Notes: a model not told the origin generated them from the sequence alone. A stretch of DNA of 64,000 nt from Sipunculus nudus (GCA_026874595.1 CM049311.1:33430676-33494675), one strand, 5' to 3'; shown: positions 33,708 to 46,871, counted from the stretch's first letter. Numbers and translations: made by a program.

Positions 33708-35989
33708 ATCCTCCGCTTTGCGTTGCCATTGTTCATTTGTGGGACTACCCTGGCCTTTGTAAATGAAACACTATTCTCCGGTAATACAACCATCCTTTTT
33801 TTTGGTTTATATGTAATGTGTTCCTGCTTGAAGCGGCATGTTTTGCTATGCCACAGATGCTTTCACATATATAATTAGTTTATGCGTACATGAAAAATGT
33901 TCTCGAAACTCTTTCCTTTTTATAATTGGTAGGGTTCTATCAAGATACCGATAAATCGATACGAATCGATATGCAACGTCGATACGGTTATTGATACTTT
34001 TTGCATACTGTATCAGTCGTACCAAGAAGATAGGTGACTCAATTTGTAATTCATTCTTCTCATGAGAATATTCAAGATAATTTTGTAGGCTAACATTCAT
34101 GATGACTTATTAAATAATAACCTATTTTTGGTTTTCATGAGATACCCAGTTGAAAAGATATTGAGGTAAATATGAAGCAACTAGAACACTTGTTGAAACG
34201 GAAATATGAAAAGTATATTCGTGAACGCGTTTTATTCCAGTAAACGGTGATTGGAACAAAGGATACTTTGTCCCCATGATATACTGTGTCCCCGTCAATA
34301 AACAGTGTATGGGGGGGGGGGGGGGGAGGGATCCTCCCTTCCCGAAACGAGGCTTATGATTACTGACGTTCCTCGTTATTGTTGAAATATAATAGTCACA
34401 TTATATATTGCTACCATCAAATTATTTTTTTTTAATTTGTGAAAACTGTAGGGCATGCATTTTGCTTCATAATTGATTATATTACCTCTATATATACTTT
34501 ATTCAAGTATGACCGCAGCTATTTCAAGAGATACTTATATACCGGTTACTGGTTACTGGGATCTCCGTGCTCGATATCAGTCGAAATAAATGATTAAAGC
34601 CGGAGGGGGGGGGGGGTTAAAGAAAACTCAGAAAATTGTATTGATTCATGGATTCATATTACCAGAAATATACAAAAACTGTATTCATTTATAATATATA
34701 AACAGCCTATCATTTTCCAGAAAAAATTACAAATAACGGTGGTGGTGGCGGTGGTGTTGGTCCGTGGGGGGGGGGGGGGGGGGAGTGATAAGGTTTTAAA
34801 CAAAATCGCTATTTTAAGAAAAGAGGTTAAAGAGAAAGGGTTGACAAAATCTCCATTTTTTAGAAAAGAGATTAAAAAAAAGATTTTGGCAAATGAAACA
34901 GAAAATAATTATACCTATCCACATTAAGAAAATAATGCATCCTACCAAGGTTTTGGCTCTTTTTTTAAATATGCATATGCCTGCTTGAAATGACGTGATA
35001 TGTTAAGTAAAGATATTTAATCAGTTGTTTTTATTGTCTTCTTTTATTTATATAATATTCAAAATATATTCAAATATGCTGAAAAAAGTAAGGAATATAT
35101 TATTCTCAGTGCTTTTATTTAGATAATGATATACAACGAAAAATGGAGCGCATCGTCAATACGTATTAGGTTGTAAGATTTTTTCAGACAGATAATAGAA
35201 ATCAACACAGGAATTTAAGGAATCATCAAATGGCAAAAAAAAGTCTGTCCGAACCATATATACTGCCAGTCAAATAGTAACACGTGATAAGCAGGTAGCT
35301 AGAACGGTCGCGGCAGGCTACTGAACTTTGCCTTATGTCATTTAAGGTTTAGCCCCTTATCACATTAAAATGCTAAACCCAGTGCCGACCAGACATGGGC
35401 CTAGTGGCCAACGTCTGGATCATTCAAGCACTAGCGGAAGAATGCGGTGGCCTGTATATTCCCGGTTGTAGGCCAGCCTACTTTAAAAAAAGTATTAGCC
35501 TGTTAATGGGTCAGTCCAAATATAAATCAGGGTAGTAGGCCTGTTGTCTTACAGGGTATCGAATTGAGTGTATAACCATACGTAATGTACCTAAATATTC
35601 TGACCGATAGCCAGTCCTAATAATTTTGCTTTGTTATATTCATTATGATTGTTGGATTTTTTTTCACAGTTAAAGTCGCATGGAGAATGCACTGATCGAT
35701 TTAATATAAATACGTATCTTATATAATTGGAGTAAAGTATTAATTATACTGAATAGGGAAAAAATGTGATATGGAAAGATTTATACATTACGCCTCGTAA
35801 ATGTAAAGTCATTCAAAAGATAACGTATGAAGCAATATTACCGCCGTAATTGTCTCTCTCAAACGAAAGAAGTTGCAGTTTTAAAACCTGTGTCTGTTTT
35901 GTTGTTTTGTTGATAAAACTAATGTCAACATAAAGAGATAAAAAGCGTGTAGGTACTTTATTTGCTATTGTACATGATCACCCCCATTA
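33708..35989. other. Intergenic; homopolymer G tracts, nothing else recognised
   Basis: G16 at 34311-34326, a G run near 34606-34616 and G18 at 34766-34783. 33940-33990 has several ATCGATA-type palindromic words. No gene seen. Confidence 0.5.
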
Positions 35990-36990
35990 CGATTCCTAAG
36001 GGAAAAGTAAAAACAACAAGCATTCAAAATATGATACACAGAATTCGATTATATCATGCACATTACCCGACCGAATTTATATACATGTACAAGTGCTACA
36101 AATTTGGGATCATTCTCCTTTTGTGTATACAGTACCTTGACATCTGTGACATTTAAAAAGAGTAAAATTATACATTGAATAAAGAACCAGAAATTTAAAA
36201 AAGTCCTGTGAAAAAGACTGTATATATAAAAAAAAACTGTTGTTGCAAAAGAGCGAGTTTCAAGAGGGAGTTTGAGTGGATACGTATTTACACTTAGCTA
36301 AAACGATTTCAACTAGTGACTGCTTTTGAATATTTGTTTTATAATCGCTGAGGCAAACACTACATAGGTCTCATTTTAAGGTGGATTTGTGTTTTTCATG
36401 GATTACAGGAAGCTATTAATCGAATACATTTGCAACTTTATTACTTTGCATTACTCTAATTGGTGCAAATTATGAGTCTATCCCATACATGCCGGTGTAG
36501 ATCGATACTACATACATCAACCAAGTCTTGCATGAAGATGCTTATAACAGTTTTCCAAGTATTGAAATTTGTAGTAAATATGCATTGACAGATGAAAGAA
36601 TCAGAGGCCTGGACAATGAAAATTATTTAGCTTTCGGGGTCTGCCCGTGAAGGGTAACTCTGCACCCACGTCACTAACTTTTCTGAAACTGGCGCAGTGT
36701 TAAGTCGATCAGAACATGAAATCATGTTTCACATTCCGTATGCTAGTAGCAAACATATATACTAAAGCCCTGGAAGGACTATGAATACAATTTCATATTT
36801 AACAAAAAATACTTCATATTAAACCTAATATAATGTAGGTTTTATACAACTACTGCCTGACTCTTTAGTATAACATATGGACATTTCATTATTTGATTCC
36901 TGGCTAGTATATACCGGGTAGTCCTATGACTAGGCACATCTATAGTTTCTTCATAGCACTACTTCTGTTCCTATTGGAAGGAATCTGTTT
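35990..36990 (-). other. 3' flank of channel copy 3
   Basis: 36020-36400 matches the copy 2 flank at 21800-22200. The rest to the stop codon shows nothing coding. Confidence 0.6.
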
Positions 36991-37121
36991 TTAATGTGAA
37001 CTGTTTTGCGTTTTCTTGCTAGATACAGCTGAGCGACAGGTTAAAATGAGGAACTCGACTATCTTCAAGCAGGTCAATATGCTGGCACCAAGCATCAGAC
37101 CCATGTAACCACCGACGTCAC
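36991..37121 (-). pseudogene. Channel copy 3, exon G (intact TM2)
   Basis: 131 bases, acceptor TTTCAG. GDVGGYMGLMLGASILTCLK, then EFLILTC and TAA (36991-36993). The acidic residue after TILT-C-L in copies 1 and 2 is Lys here. Confidence 0.9.
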
Positions 37122-38031
37122 CTGAAACAAAATTCAGCTCCATATTTGCAATATGTATCGCATTAGGTAACATTCCTTAGCTATTACTTTTGCTTGCAAT
37201 CTAGTTGCCTTGAATTTACATAAACGTAAAGGTACATAAGCCTTTGCAATAATATACGTGTATTATATCACGCTTCTAGTTTATTCTAGGTGAATACAAT
37301 ATATGTCCAACAACACAGTCCCGACAATCTTCAGTTTACCTGTGATATACGGTGTTATGGGTCATATTCCACGTGTGTCTATTTACCATAACAAGACTGG
37401 GCGAACAAAAGTCTGATCCTACGCAAGAAGGAGAAAAAAGATGAAAGAAGCAACAAAGAAGAAACAATGGTTATGAAGTTACTCATTTGTGTTCATGTTT
37501 TGCGCTAAGCCCCCCCCCCCCCATGTAAGTTTTTTACCACTTGCTTGCAGGAAAGAGCAAGCGTTTAATGAACGAAACATTTTGACATTTTACACTTGAT
37601 GTATATTTGAGAAACCTGTGTATAAGCTGACCACTTTAAAAGAGGCTTTCAGTATTTGGTCTTATATTACGGTGTACTGAAAATATGTTCTGCCAACAAT
37701 GGAATTAAAAGTATGAGTTTATGTTGAACCATTCTACAGTCACATATCTGCTTTAATTTTTCCTTGGCACACGTTCACAATTTAATTCAAAACCAAAAGT
37801 GTCGGGAAAACTGTGTACACAGTTTTACCATGTAGCCAATGGATAACTTAATTACAAATTAGCATTACGATTGGAAACAGGTACTAAAAAATACAAAGTT
37901 TTCAAACAGTATACCAGTGTGATTTGGGTTATTCGATGAATTTCAAATGTCTGTGTAATAATGCAGGTCTGTGTTATTACATGGTACAGAGTGCCCCTTA
38001 GCATTTTTTTAGTACGAGACAAACGTTTTAC

Positions 38032-38123
38032 CTCCAAGTAAGGCGATGTCATAACTGTATGTCTGCGTAACAATGGTCTCGGCCAATTCTTCGTAATATA
38101 CAGTTAGCAATGCCAGGTTCTCT
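38032..38123 (-). pseudogene. Channel copy 3, exon F (intact)
   Basis: 92 bases, NLALLTVYYEELAE and YSYDIALLG, with acceptor TTACAG and donor GTAAAA. Confidence 0.88.
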
Positions 38124-38410
38124 CTGTAACAAACAAAATTGTTAGAATGGGATACCAAAATGTCATCACAATCTGTTTGCTTCAAATGTCGAAAGAATAA
38201 TCTGTTTTACAATACTGCATTTCACTGACACAGCTACCCTTTACATTACTGCAAGGTCAGAATCATAAACATATTTCAAATTGATCTCGTTCGCAGGGGA
38301 AACCCTCCCTTCCTCAGTCGACCAGAACTAAGACATAACAAGCAAAGATGATGAGACTTTGAAATTTCGGTATAGGTCAAATAAACATCAGTTGTGCATT
38401 TGCCGGTCAC

Positions 38411-38762
38411 CTGTACATAAAAAAAACGAAGAAGAAAGAGGAAATACAGGCACAGAAAAATATAAAAGAGGGGAAGAAGAATAAAAGAACAGAAAAAAGC
38501 ACATTTTTCAAGAAGAATTTAGCAGGAAATAGGGAAGAATATAAACGAAATTGAATTAAAAAAAGAGAAAGGAAAAAAATGGGAATAGAAAAAAGGAAAG
38601 AGAGAAGAAAGAAGAAAAAACAATGCCAGAAAAAAAGAGAAGAAAAAAGAAGACAAGGACAGATAAAATCAAAAGGAGAAGAAAAACAGGGATATCAAAG
38701 ATAAGAAAGAAGAAGGAGAAAACCGGGACCAAAAAAAAAAAAAGATAAAGAATGAGAACAAA
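38411..38762. repeat. Polypurine tract
   Basis: About 350 bases almost entirely A and G on the + strand (GAAGAAGAAAGAGG-like), with rare pyrimidines, in the copy 3 intron between exons E and F. No coding meaning seen. Confidence 0.9.
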
Positions 38763-38951
38763 GAAAACAGGAACTTAAAGTTTCTGTTTGATGATTGCCC
38801 ATCGGGGGACCCCTAGAAAGCCTACTGGCAAAAGGATAGACACAAATATTGATACAGAAATAAAACCTTCAACCCATATGTGTCCCTTCATCACGAGAGA
38901 TGGCTTGACTATGACCGTTATTAATTACCATTTAAAAGTTACAGTGTCTAC

Positions 38952-39110
38952 CTTAGTTTCACTGTGGTCATCTTTGTAGAATTCACAAACTGGTCCAGGA
39001 AATGATCTGCCGGATACAAAGCGTGTGGCACCTTGGTGTTGTGTACAAATTTTCCACAGACCTCCGGACAATGACATGATCCGACCCCAGATTCATCTTG
39101 TGTTAAATTT
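38952..39110 (-). pseudogene. Channel copy 3, exon E
   Basis: DESGVGSCHCPEVCGK and HALYPADHFLDQFVN are open. The acceptor region reads TTTTTAAG, one base off from the position needed to keep phase with exon D. Confidence 0.82.
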
Positions 39111-39606
39111 CTTAAAAACATTTCGGAAACCTATTGAAAAGGTGTGTTTGTACCTCAGAATATTTGTTTTTTTTTTTGTTTGGCTTATCCCTGTAACCGG
39201 ATGACAATAAGCGTACAGTTTTGCAGGACATAAATCTCGCAGGCCGCTTAGCGGCCGAACAGCGCATCTTAACATATCTAGATTTTTAAAGTATCAATTC
39301 GGTGTTTCTCCTGTGTTTCTTGTTTAACGTTTCTTCTCGTTTGTTTTGTTTTCTTTTTAATTGCATTTATTGTGTCTTTATTTTTTTACCGAACAGCTTT
39401 GGGAAAGAGTTATTTTATTATAATCACACCAATAGTCACGTTGCATTCCAGTTACTCATACCCAATGGCCACATTGTATTTCGCTTATTTATTTATTTAT
39501 TTTACTTATTTATTTAATAACCTCCAATATTAGGAGAGAATATTCATGCTAAAACAATACATATATCACAAGTTCAAGATATGAACACAATAATCATGAA
39601 AATATA

Positions 39607-40119
39607 TTAAAAAGCCGTTAAGAGCATTTTCAGTAATACCATGTTCTTACTAAAAGCAGAGTTTAAAACACTACGAATAATAACAACCAGACCATTGTTA
39701 CCCTCGTCTACTCTTTCCACATGATTTCTTTTCACAGACAGAACATATTTCCGATTTAAAATAACATTATTATAATTATATCCATGCGTTTTGCATATGT
39801 TTTCCACACGTCTTGTTAACAAATTAGGGCACTGAATATTTTACTGAGCATGAGACTGTTAACAGGTTTTAGCCCCTGATCTATATTCAAATATATTATT
39901 CAATAACATTAAAGTTTGTACATTGACAGAGAGAGACACTAGCGGTAAGTCTAACGCCTGGAGTAGCGGCTTGGTGCGGTAACAGGGACCTATTCCTACA
40001 ATGCTTTTTATTAATCTGGCTTGTAGGCAATCCAATTCATGTCTTGCGCTTTTCGTTAAATAAATAGCATTACAGCCGTACACTAAAGTACTCCAACAAC
40101 ATGTCGACCATACATGCAT
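39607..40119 (-). pseudogene. LINE ORF2 C-terminal part
   Basis: Reads STLVYGCNAIYLTKSARHEL and QARLIKSIVGIG, typical of the post-RT region of LINEs (Y-G-x-x-x-W-x-x-x area); a second frame covers 39607-39822. Confidence 0.65.
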
Positions 40120-40329
40120 TGCTGTCTGAAGGGTTAATCCTTAATTACAAAGATCTGCACCTTGTAGGCTATAAAATGCTTTTCGACATGCACTAATTCT
40201 TGCCTCACAATGGTCCTTTGCACTATGGTTACTAATAATTGAACCAAGATATGACATTTTATCCACCGTCTTCAGCAGCTTGTTCTGAACATACCATCTT
40301 GGCTCCACACAGAACGGGTTCTGCCCTCT

Positions 40330-41837
40330 AATCGTACAAACAGTTTTTTTCTGGGTTAAATCGTAAACCGTTTACTGTTGCAAAATGCACTGCAGAATTA
40401 ATCAACCCTTGCAGACCAGTCACTGTTGTACTCATCAAAATTATGTCATCACCATATGAAGAGATATTAAATTTGTGATCATCTATAGACACCCGACCGT
40501 TCTGTTTACCCAAAATATCAATTAGCTCTTTATAGACAATATTAAATAGATGTGGAGACGTCAGTCCCCCCCCCCCCCCAGTCTGGTACCCTTACATATT
40601 TCTATGGGTTCGCTCATTGTGTTCCATTTAATGTAAACTTTAATTTGTCTATACCAGTTATAAAGCAAACGCCAGCTAAAGTTCGACAAGATATCTAATG
40701 AACTGGCAAATAAGACTGGGTGGGGTATTCCATCGAAAGCCCACTCAGCATCAAGACTGCACATATAAGTTTGGGACCCACGTGCTACACAATAAGAGGC
40801 AATATCCTGTGTGAGGGCTATAGCTGTCGATGTTCCCCGACCTGGTACAAATCCAAACTGGAATTCATTGTATATGATATTTTCATCACATTCATGTAAA
40901 ATAAACATTTCATCTTACTTTGAAAGTGTGTTTGAAACAATTATCGGTCTATAATTCTTTGGTATACTTGGATCAAGTTTAGGCTTTTTCAATAGTGGTA
41001 TCAAGAGGCCATTGGAAAAGTTACGCGGAACAACTCCGAACCGAAAAACTAACTGTCATGAGCTCACACAAAAGAAGTATAAGTCTGGTTCCCGAAGCAT
41101 ACTTCAAGTGTTCAGCAGTGATACCGTCTGTTCCAGGTGAACAACCCGATCTGAGTTTACGAATATATCGTTTCATAAGATACTCGGGAAAGACAAACGC
41201 TGACATTTTGCCTTGCAAACTATTCAGTTTAGCAGTAACTTTTTCACGACAGCTCTTTATCCGCGCTGTCTAAGAGCTTTGATCATACGAAAATTTCTAC
41301 TTAAAGTGACAATGTAAATTTTCAATTAAGATTTTGCAATAGTCTGTGCCTCTTTTACCTTTGGCCATCTTTATTTTGTTCCAAAAACTTCTCATCCTCT
41401 TTTCGCGAATATACGAGTCAGCTTTATTGAAATTAAATATCATAGAAGTATTAAACGCATGACGGCATCTTTGTCGAAATATATACTTAGCGTACTTATA
41501 GGAGTCATACACAGCTCCGTGTCGTGGTCTGTCGCAATTAAGCACGCCACAGACTGTGCCAGAAGCGCACTCTCCTCCTGGCTGAGGTGCAGTCAATGCT
41601 CCACCAGAGCCATTTTCTTCTATTTCCTTGTCGCCCGCAAGAATTGTCTAACTGAGACTCAGAGACCGCTGAATGCAAATTATTTGTAATTTCACCAGAC
41701 CTCTCATTTACAAATACCTCTGCTTTTTGTGTTGAATTTATAGACGTAATATTCGTATGAACTAATTCTAGCTTTGATTTTACCTTTTCTCGATACATTT
41801 CAATTAATTCTTTCCGTGTCCCATCAGGTCGTGGCAC
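40330..41837 (-). pseudogene. LINE ORF2 linker and reverse transcriptase, broken
   Basis: Linker pieces at 41297-41837. RT motifs: IRKLRSGCSPGTDGITAEHL (about 41110-41180), a FQFGFVPGRGTST block and SLDAEWAFDGIPH (40561-40908), and ISSYGDDIILMST (about 40450). A C10+ tract near 40566-40579 coincides with a frame change. Confidence 0.8.
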
Positions 41838-41855
41838 ACTAACTACTGGTAGAGT

Positions 41856-42579
41856 TTAAGGTGAAGTCTTATTTCCCTGAGGTAAAAAATCTATCTGCAG
41901 TCTAACTGCCAATTGGTAATGGTCACTGACTAGCTCCCCCGCGTTACTTAAAATTGCACAATCGAGTACTCTATCTTTAACATATTTCGGCATTAAGACG
42001 TGATCAATATACGATTTTACGCGACCCTTCTCGTGAGTATGATTCGTACCTTGATTCAAGGAGAAGTTGGTCACGTATAAGTCATTATCAGTCATGAATT
42101 CATAAAGAACCGCGCTGTGTACAGTGAAAGGTTTTTGTTTATACCAGTTTACGGACAGATTCCCTCTCTGGGGTAGGGAGGCATTAAGTCTCCCAACAAC
42201 AGAAAAAGGCGCGCCCTCGGCGTGGGTGTCGATTAAAACCTGTACTTTCTCCAGTGTCTCTCTATATAGATCTATATAATCATATTTTCCATTATAACAA
42301 GGCATATAGACTCCTATACAAGTAAGAACCAGTCTTTGTTTACTGAAAAGCTGGATTGCACACACTCTGTCACAGTCTACAGAAAGCACTTTAAACTCTA
42401 CATCTGGAATATGATATAAATCCAGTACCACCATAGTTTCTGCCCATGTTTACTACCTCTGGGTCCATGCTAGTTTTCAAATAACACCATTTGTTTTCCC
42501 TAACTTGTGATACTTCGGCTTGTGTCAACCAGTGTTCGCATATAAACTTAATATCATATACACAACTCATGTCTGACAC
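41856..42579 (-). pseudogene. LINE ORF2 endonuclease domain, frameshifted
   Basis: Pieces FICEHWLT, NYGGTGF, then VYMPCYNGKY, SYIDHVLM and SDHYQLAV follow the apurinic-type endonuclease order. The usual G-D-F-N-A catalytic segment reads GRLNAS, losing its Asp. A frameshift lies near 42425. Confidence 0.75.
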
Positions 42580-42719
42580 ATGAGCACTTGAACCTTAAAA
42601 AACACAACAATAAAAACTTGTACATGTTATTTCAGTATATGTCATAAAATACAGTAAAATATTCTAATCACTCGATGGAAAAATCCTTTTCAAAGTCCTG
42701 AAATACATGACGAAAAGAG

Positions 42720-43880
42720 TCAGTGCCTAAAATCTATAACCACGGTCACAGTGGTCATAATCATCATAATTGTCATTTGATTGAGTACGTCCAGAATACC
42801 TGCTGCTTCTATCAGTCCTGCTGCGCCACCTGGTGGAGGAATAGCGGTTGCCGTGTACCCACTGTTTTGCTCAGTCAGACTCACCAAATCCGTAGCGAGC
42901 CCTAGGAGTGTGGCCATTCTCATCATATGTTTCTGCTCTATCAGGAATATTTCTCTTGTTAAAAGTCCATTCTCTCGTTCGGGAATTATTTTACGGATCT
43001 CTCTGTTTGGGCCCTGACTAAGCGTGACCCTTTGCGTCCATTTGCGACCAGGATTTGGCTGATTTTTAGTTGTCCCGGCTCTTCTCTGTTGCTTTGAGGA
43101 AGGCCTGAACACCCTAACAACTACTTGTTGAGGCCACCTTTCAGGTGCAAATGCTTTCTGCATGGATGCACTACTGTATAAAGACAGACAGAATGAGACT
43201 TCTCGTTCAGGATTTCTAGCTTTTAGAGCTATAACATCTGTTATATCAGAGACTGAAACGGCTTTTAGGTGATCTCGAATCATTTTATCGGTCGTCCCAG
43301 GACTAAGCCTCCCAACATATGCAAGATATGTGCGCTGTGTGGATGGAGCTGCTTTGATGCATATATTGTCCTGTGACCTCCCTTGAATAAAAACTCGACT
43401 ACTGACAGCTGTTATCTCAAAGTTACCTCTTTTTATTTCTCGACGTTCTCTTTCCGTGTGACGAAAATCACCTGTATTTTGGGAATTGTCAGATTGGTCA
43501 ATGTAATTCGTTATCCTGAGATCAGTATATTGATCTCCGTCATTGATTTGTTGGGTAATGGGTTGGCTACAGGTGAGACCTTGGCTATGCACCTCTTGAT
43601 CATCAGAGGGCGCCACGGTCTGTGGGCAGATTTCCTTGTTAGCACTTAATCTTTCTATACGCACTTCAGTATTTCTTGCCGCCAGCTCTGATATTCGCTC
43701 CCCTTGCAGTTTAACATTAGACTCCAGTTTCTTTACCTGCTCTTGTAAACTGGTACACATATCTACCATCGTCTGTAACAGTGAAGGATCATTTTCATCC
43801 TCTTCTGACAGATGCGTTGCATTGAGGTCTACCGTCGGTTTGATGCAGTTAGCAAGGCGCCTGTCTGGCAGTTCATTCAC
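42720..43880 (-). pseudogene. LINE ORF1, coiled coil and RRM-like region
   Basis: 386 open codons. Residues about 30-75 are heptad-like (SLQEQVKKLESNVKLQGERI). Residues about 180-270 (TYLAYVGRLSPGTTDKMIRD to VVVRVFRP) resemble the RRM fold of LINE ORF1 proteins. The C-terminus is basic and then low complexity. Likely binds the element's RNA when intact. Confidence 0.7.
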
Positions 43881-44345
43881 GGCTGAGAATGCAAAAACAT
43901 AAATGTCTTGAGCTAAATGATCTTTCTTCTATCGAGCATAGAGTTCCCGTCCTCCATATGCGGGAATTTTATGTACCAATTCCGAGAAGGCCATTTCCCG
44001 TAATTTTAACAGAGTATCAATATTCTTACTGTGGAATAGTTCTATGACTTCATCTTTAGAATGTTCGAAAACTGGAACTAAATTTCTCATGAGTTTTCTG
44101 GGAATTCATCCTCTTTATTTGATTCAAGTATCTCGATAATATCCCTTTCTTTAGTTGCATGGAGTTTTTCTGTGTTTGTTTTATTTGTAGATGCTTTATC
44201 TCTCTTTTTGTGTTTTTCAAGGCATGATGGGCATAACAACTCATCTCCATTTGACAGTCTGAGATCACACTGATCCCTTTTACAATGTTCACAATTTGTT
44301 TAGTTCCCGAACCTGGACCACCGTAAGGCTTCACATTTATAAACA
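43881..44345 (-). pseudogene. LINE ORF1 N-terminal part, zinc-finger-like
   Basis: In one frame it reads CEHCKRDQC and then ELLCPSCLEKHKKRD, a C-x2-C..C-x2-C arrangement. A stop and frameshift follow near 44095, after which another frame reads LVPVFEHSKDEVIELFHS to a stop near 43930. Confidence 0.6.
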
Positions 44346-44633
44346 TTTTACTCTGCCACTGCTACAAAGTCCATTTCTACCACAGTCTTATTTGGTTCGC
44401 TTAGAAACGTGTAATCACTGAGACTTGAGTCCCGTACAAAGTTTACTATAAATACAGATGTATTTATGCACCTGCAAGCGGTTGGTTACATGTTTATCAC
44501 CCTTGGTTGAAGTCTTGGTTGAAAAGAAGCAAGTTCGAGAGGAAGATTCTGTTCGAACCATGCAAATTTATGTCTAGCAACGTAACGTATGTTTTTATTT
44601 ACTTTTGTTTGTAAAACAAAATAGTTTTCTCAC

Positions 44634-44694
44634 CCATTGCTTTGGTAAGACATATGTTTTCCTTGGTGTTAATTAACACACTCCCTCAGCCCTC
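44634..44694 (-). pseudogene. Channel copy 3, exon D (4-base insertion)
   Basis: 61 bases against 57 in copy 1. An extra AATT (or TTAA) inside GTTAATTAAC brings a TAA into frame. Splice borders are intact. Confidence 0.82.
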
Positions 44695-44999
44695 CTGTTT
44701 ACACGAAAATAAAACTATATACATAACTTTAGATAAAATAAACTGTGATATATACTGATCATGATCTATCACATAATATCCAATGGGATAGTTTGTGTTT
44801 AATCAAAATTTATAACGTAAACCTTGCATTCATTAGTGCTGCCATTTCTTGATTTAATGGAAAAAAGTATTAAAATCTTAAAAGAAAACAATGTAAATTA
44901 TCTTAAATGAAGTATAAAAAAAGTAAAATCAATGACAAATAGCGTTGTACCGCATGCGATACTTCTTAACAAGCTTCAGGTATAAAAGTATATATCAGG

Positions 45000-45230
45000 G
45001 CTTTTAGGAACGCGGGAATAAGCGTCAGGGATGCGTGAAACCGATCTGGAATTCGCGGCCATCAACCCCCAAGCGTCCCACCGGGCTCGCGGTTTCTGAC
45101 TGCACCTAACTGCCGCACTGCACTCCCTCAATGCGGGCTCTGTCATCATTGCTTACGTAAGCCATTCGTGTTGTAACACAGCGCCAAGCTCACTTCGGCA
45201 AACCCGAAAGTATTTTCACAGTTGGTCCGA
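45000..45230. other. Unexplained GC-richer patch in channel copy 3 intron
   Basis: Locally rich in CpG (GAACGCGGGAATAAGCG, CCACCGGGCTCGCGG) in an AT-rich intron. No ORF or tRNA-like fold that I could confirm. It may be part of an unrecognised mobile element. Confidence 0.4.
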
Positions 45231-45477
45231 GATCTTATTATTTAACTCACAATCGTTGGCATATTTGTCTGACGACTTAACAGTGGCGTACTTGTTTTTC
45301 CAGATCACGGTGTTATCTCAAACACACATCCCGGGCAAGCATAACTGCTAAGCCGAAGTTGCAGAAGACAACTATTTCCTTTGACAATCAACTAAATTTA
45401 ATACTTAAATTATACTTTACTTAACAATTTGCTATACCAAACCCGTAAAATAACATCTAAAGGTCGTAATACATGTC

Positions 45478-45680
45478 GAGTCGATGGGTAAAACTCTCGA
45501 CTCTCTAAGCTGGTGACCCGGGTTCGATCCCCGGAGTTGCCATGAGAGTGGGTTGTAGTGGCCCGTCCAAGGTCGGTGGTGTTCTCCGGGTCCTCCGGTT
45601 TCCTCCACTTCTGAAGACCGAACGCCACCAACCGGGCCATGGAGAGTGCCTCCTTTAAGTTATTATTTGAATCCATGTAA
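45478..45680 (+). mobile_element. tRNA-derived SINE, the best preserved copy
   Basis: Head with B box GGGTTCGATCCCC (about 45519-45531), then the core GGTCGGTGGTGTTCTCCGGG and CCTCCGGTTTCCTCCAC, and CCATGGAGAGTGCC near the end. Useful as the local reference for the other copies. Confidence 0.8.
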
Positions 45681-46711
45681 AATAATTAAAGTTTATAATA
45701 CATATTTCTGTTAATATGAGTATAAGTGCTGTGGGCTTATAATTGTTATGCATATTCCGTTGAAGACACTTATAAAAAAGGGATATTAATCGTGCAAAAT
45801 AAAATTTACATTGGATGTTCGGAAATGTACCTGCCCCCCCCCCCCGGATATTTTAACTGTTCGTCAAGTAAAACTGTTTTGTAAAAATATTTGCATTCAT
45901 GAATTTTTATGACAAACGCGAGTAATTCAATCTTTTTTTAAAAAATAGGTCCATTGCCTATTGGTGGCGCTGTCTATTGAATGAGAATGAAAGTACATAC
46001 GATAAAAATGATATATATTAGTATTAAGCCTTCTGGATTTCAGGTTTTCAATACGGCATAGGGTTATTTAACCTTTATGCAAAGCAAATATCTGCATACG
46101 TTATAAAATTTTAAGTTTAAATGATAGCAGTTTCTAATTTTAATGTGTCTCTAGCATCCATGGTCTTCAGGTATTCTTCTTGATAAACGAATAAATATCA
46201 ACTCTACTGTAACAGTTTTTATTCATATACAAAACACATTTCTTAATCGTGGACAGTTAAAAGTGTACTGACGCGCCTCATGGGCTTGCAAAATGCCGCT
46301 CATTCACGGAGATATATATAAAATATTGATTTGATTAGATGGAGACCCTTCAATATTAGCCACAGACCGAGCCACCCTCCGAAATGCCATGGGATGCTAA
46401 AAAAAAATGGCAAGATCGCAGAAAAAAATCATCCCTAATAAAATGCCATTATTATTATGAAATGTTGACAGAGCATGTCTGCTGTCCTCATTTGGTTCGG
46501 GTAAACAGCTTATAATTATCACCTAAAGAAGATTTTTACAAAGAAAAGTATGAACCCCTGAAAAAGTCTTGCCTGAAAAAAATACGTCACTTTTAAAACG
46601 TATAGAGTGGCACCACTTTTTACACTTACATCGCAAGAGTTTCTTAATACAAATCAATACAGTCATCACGGTAATTTCATTACACATTTTACGCTGGGAT
46701 AATGGGCTTAC

Positions 46712-46871
46712 CTTTATAAAGAGGATGGCTACATCCACAAGCATTCTCCAAGTACTTGATCCTACACTCCTCCTGACAGGAAAGTTTGACGTAATGTGGG
46801 AAGTACTGTAGAGGATTCACAAACTCCCCTCCACGTGTGTCAAAGCAATCCATTGTTTTCTGTAAAGTGTA
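46712..46871 (-). pseudogene. Channel copy 3, exon C (intact)
   Basis: 160 bases, acceptor TTTTTGCAG, donor GTAAGC. YFPHYVKLSCQEECR and ENACGCSHP keep every cysteine. Confidence 0.9.

Larger units (their letters stand above)
39483..44345 (-). mobile_element. Degraded non-LTR retrotransposon (LINE) in channel copy 3 intron
   Basis: Two-ORF element on the minus strand with an AAAT-repeat 3' tail at 39483-39515. ORF1 has a zinc-finger-like N-terminus, a coiled coil and an RNA-recognition-like fold. ORF2 has an endonuclease, then a reverse transcriptase. At least five frameshifts or stops break ORF2 and two break ORF1. The 5' end is uncertain, near 44345. The clade is not assigned: the RT reads SPGTDGITAEHLKY and SYGDDI, with Gly for Ala in the usual Y-A-D-D. 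Confidence 0.85.

Noticed and set aside
42723-43902. Plus-strand ORFs opposite the LINE ORF1
   Set aside because: Shadows of the minus-strand ORF1; no domain similarity on the plus strand.
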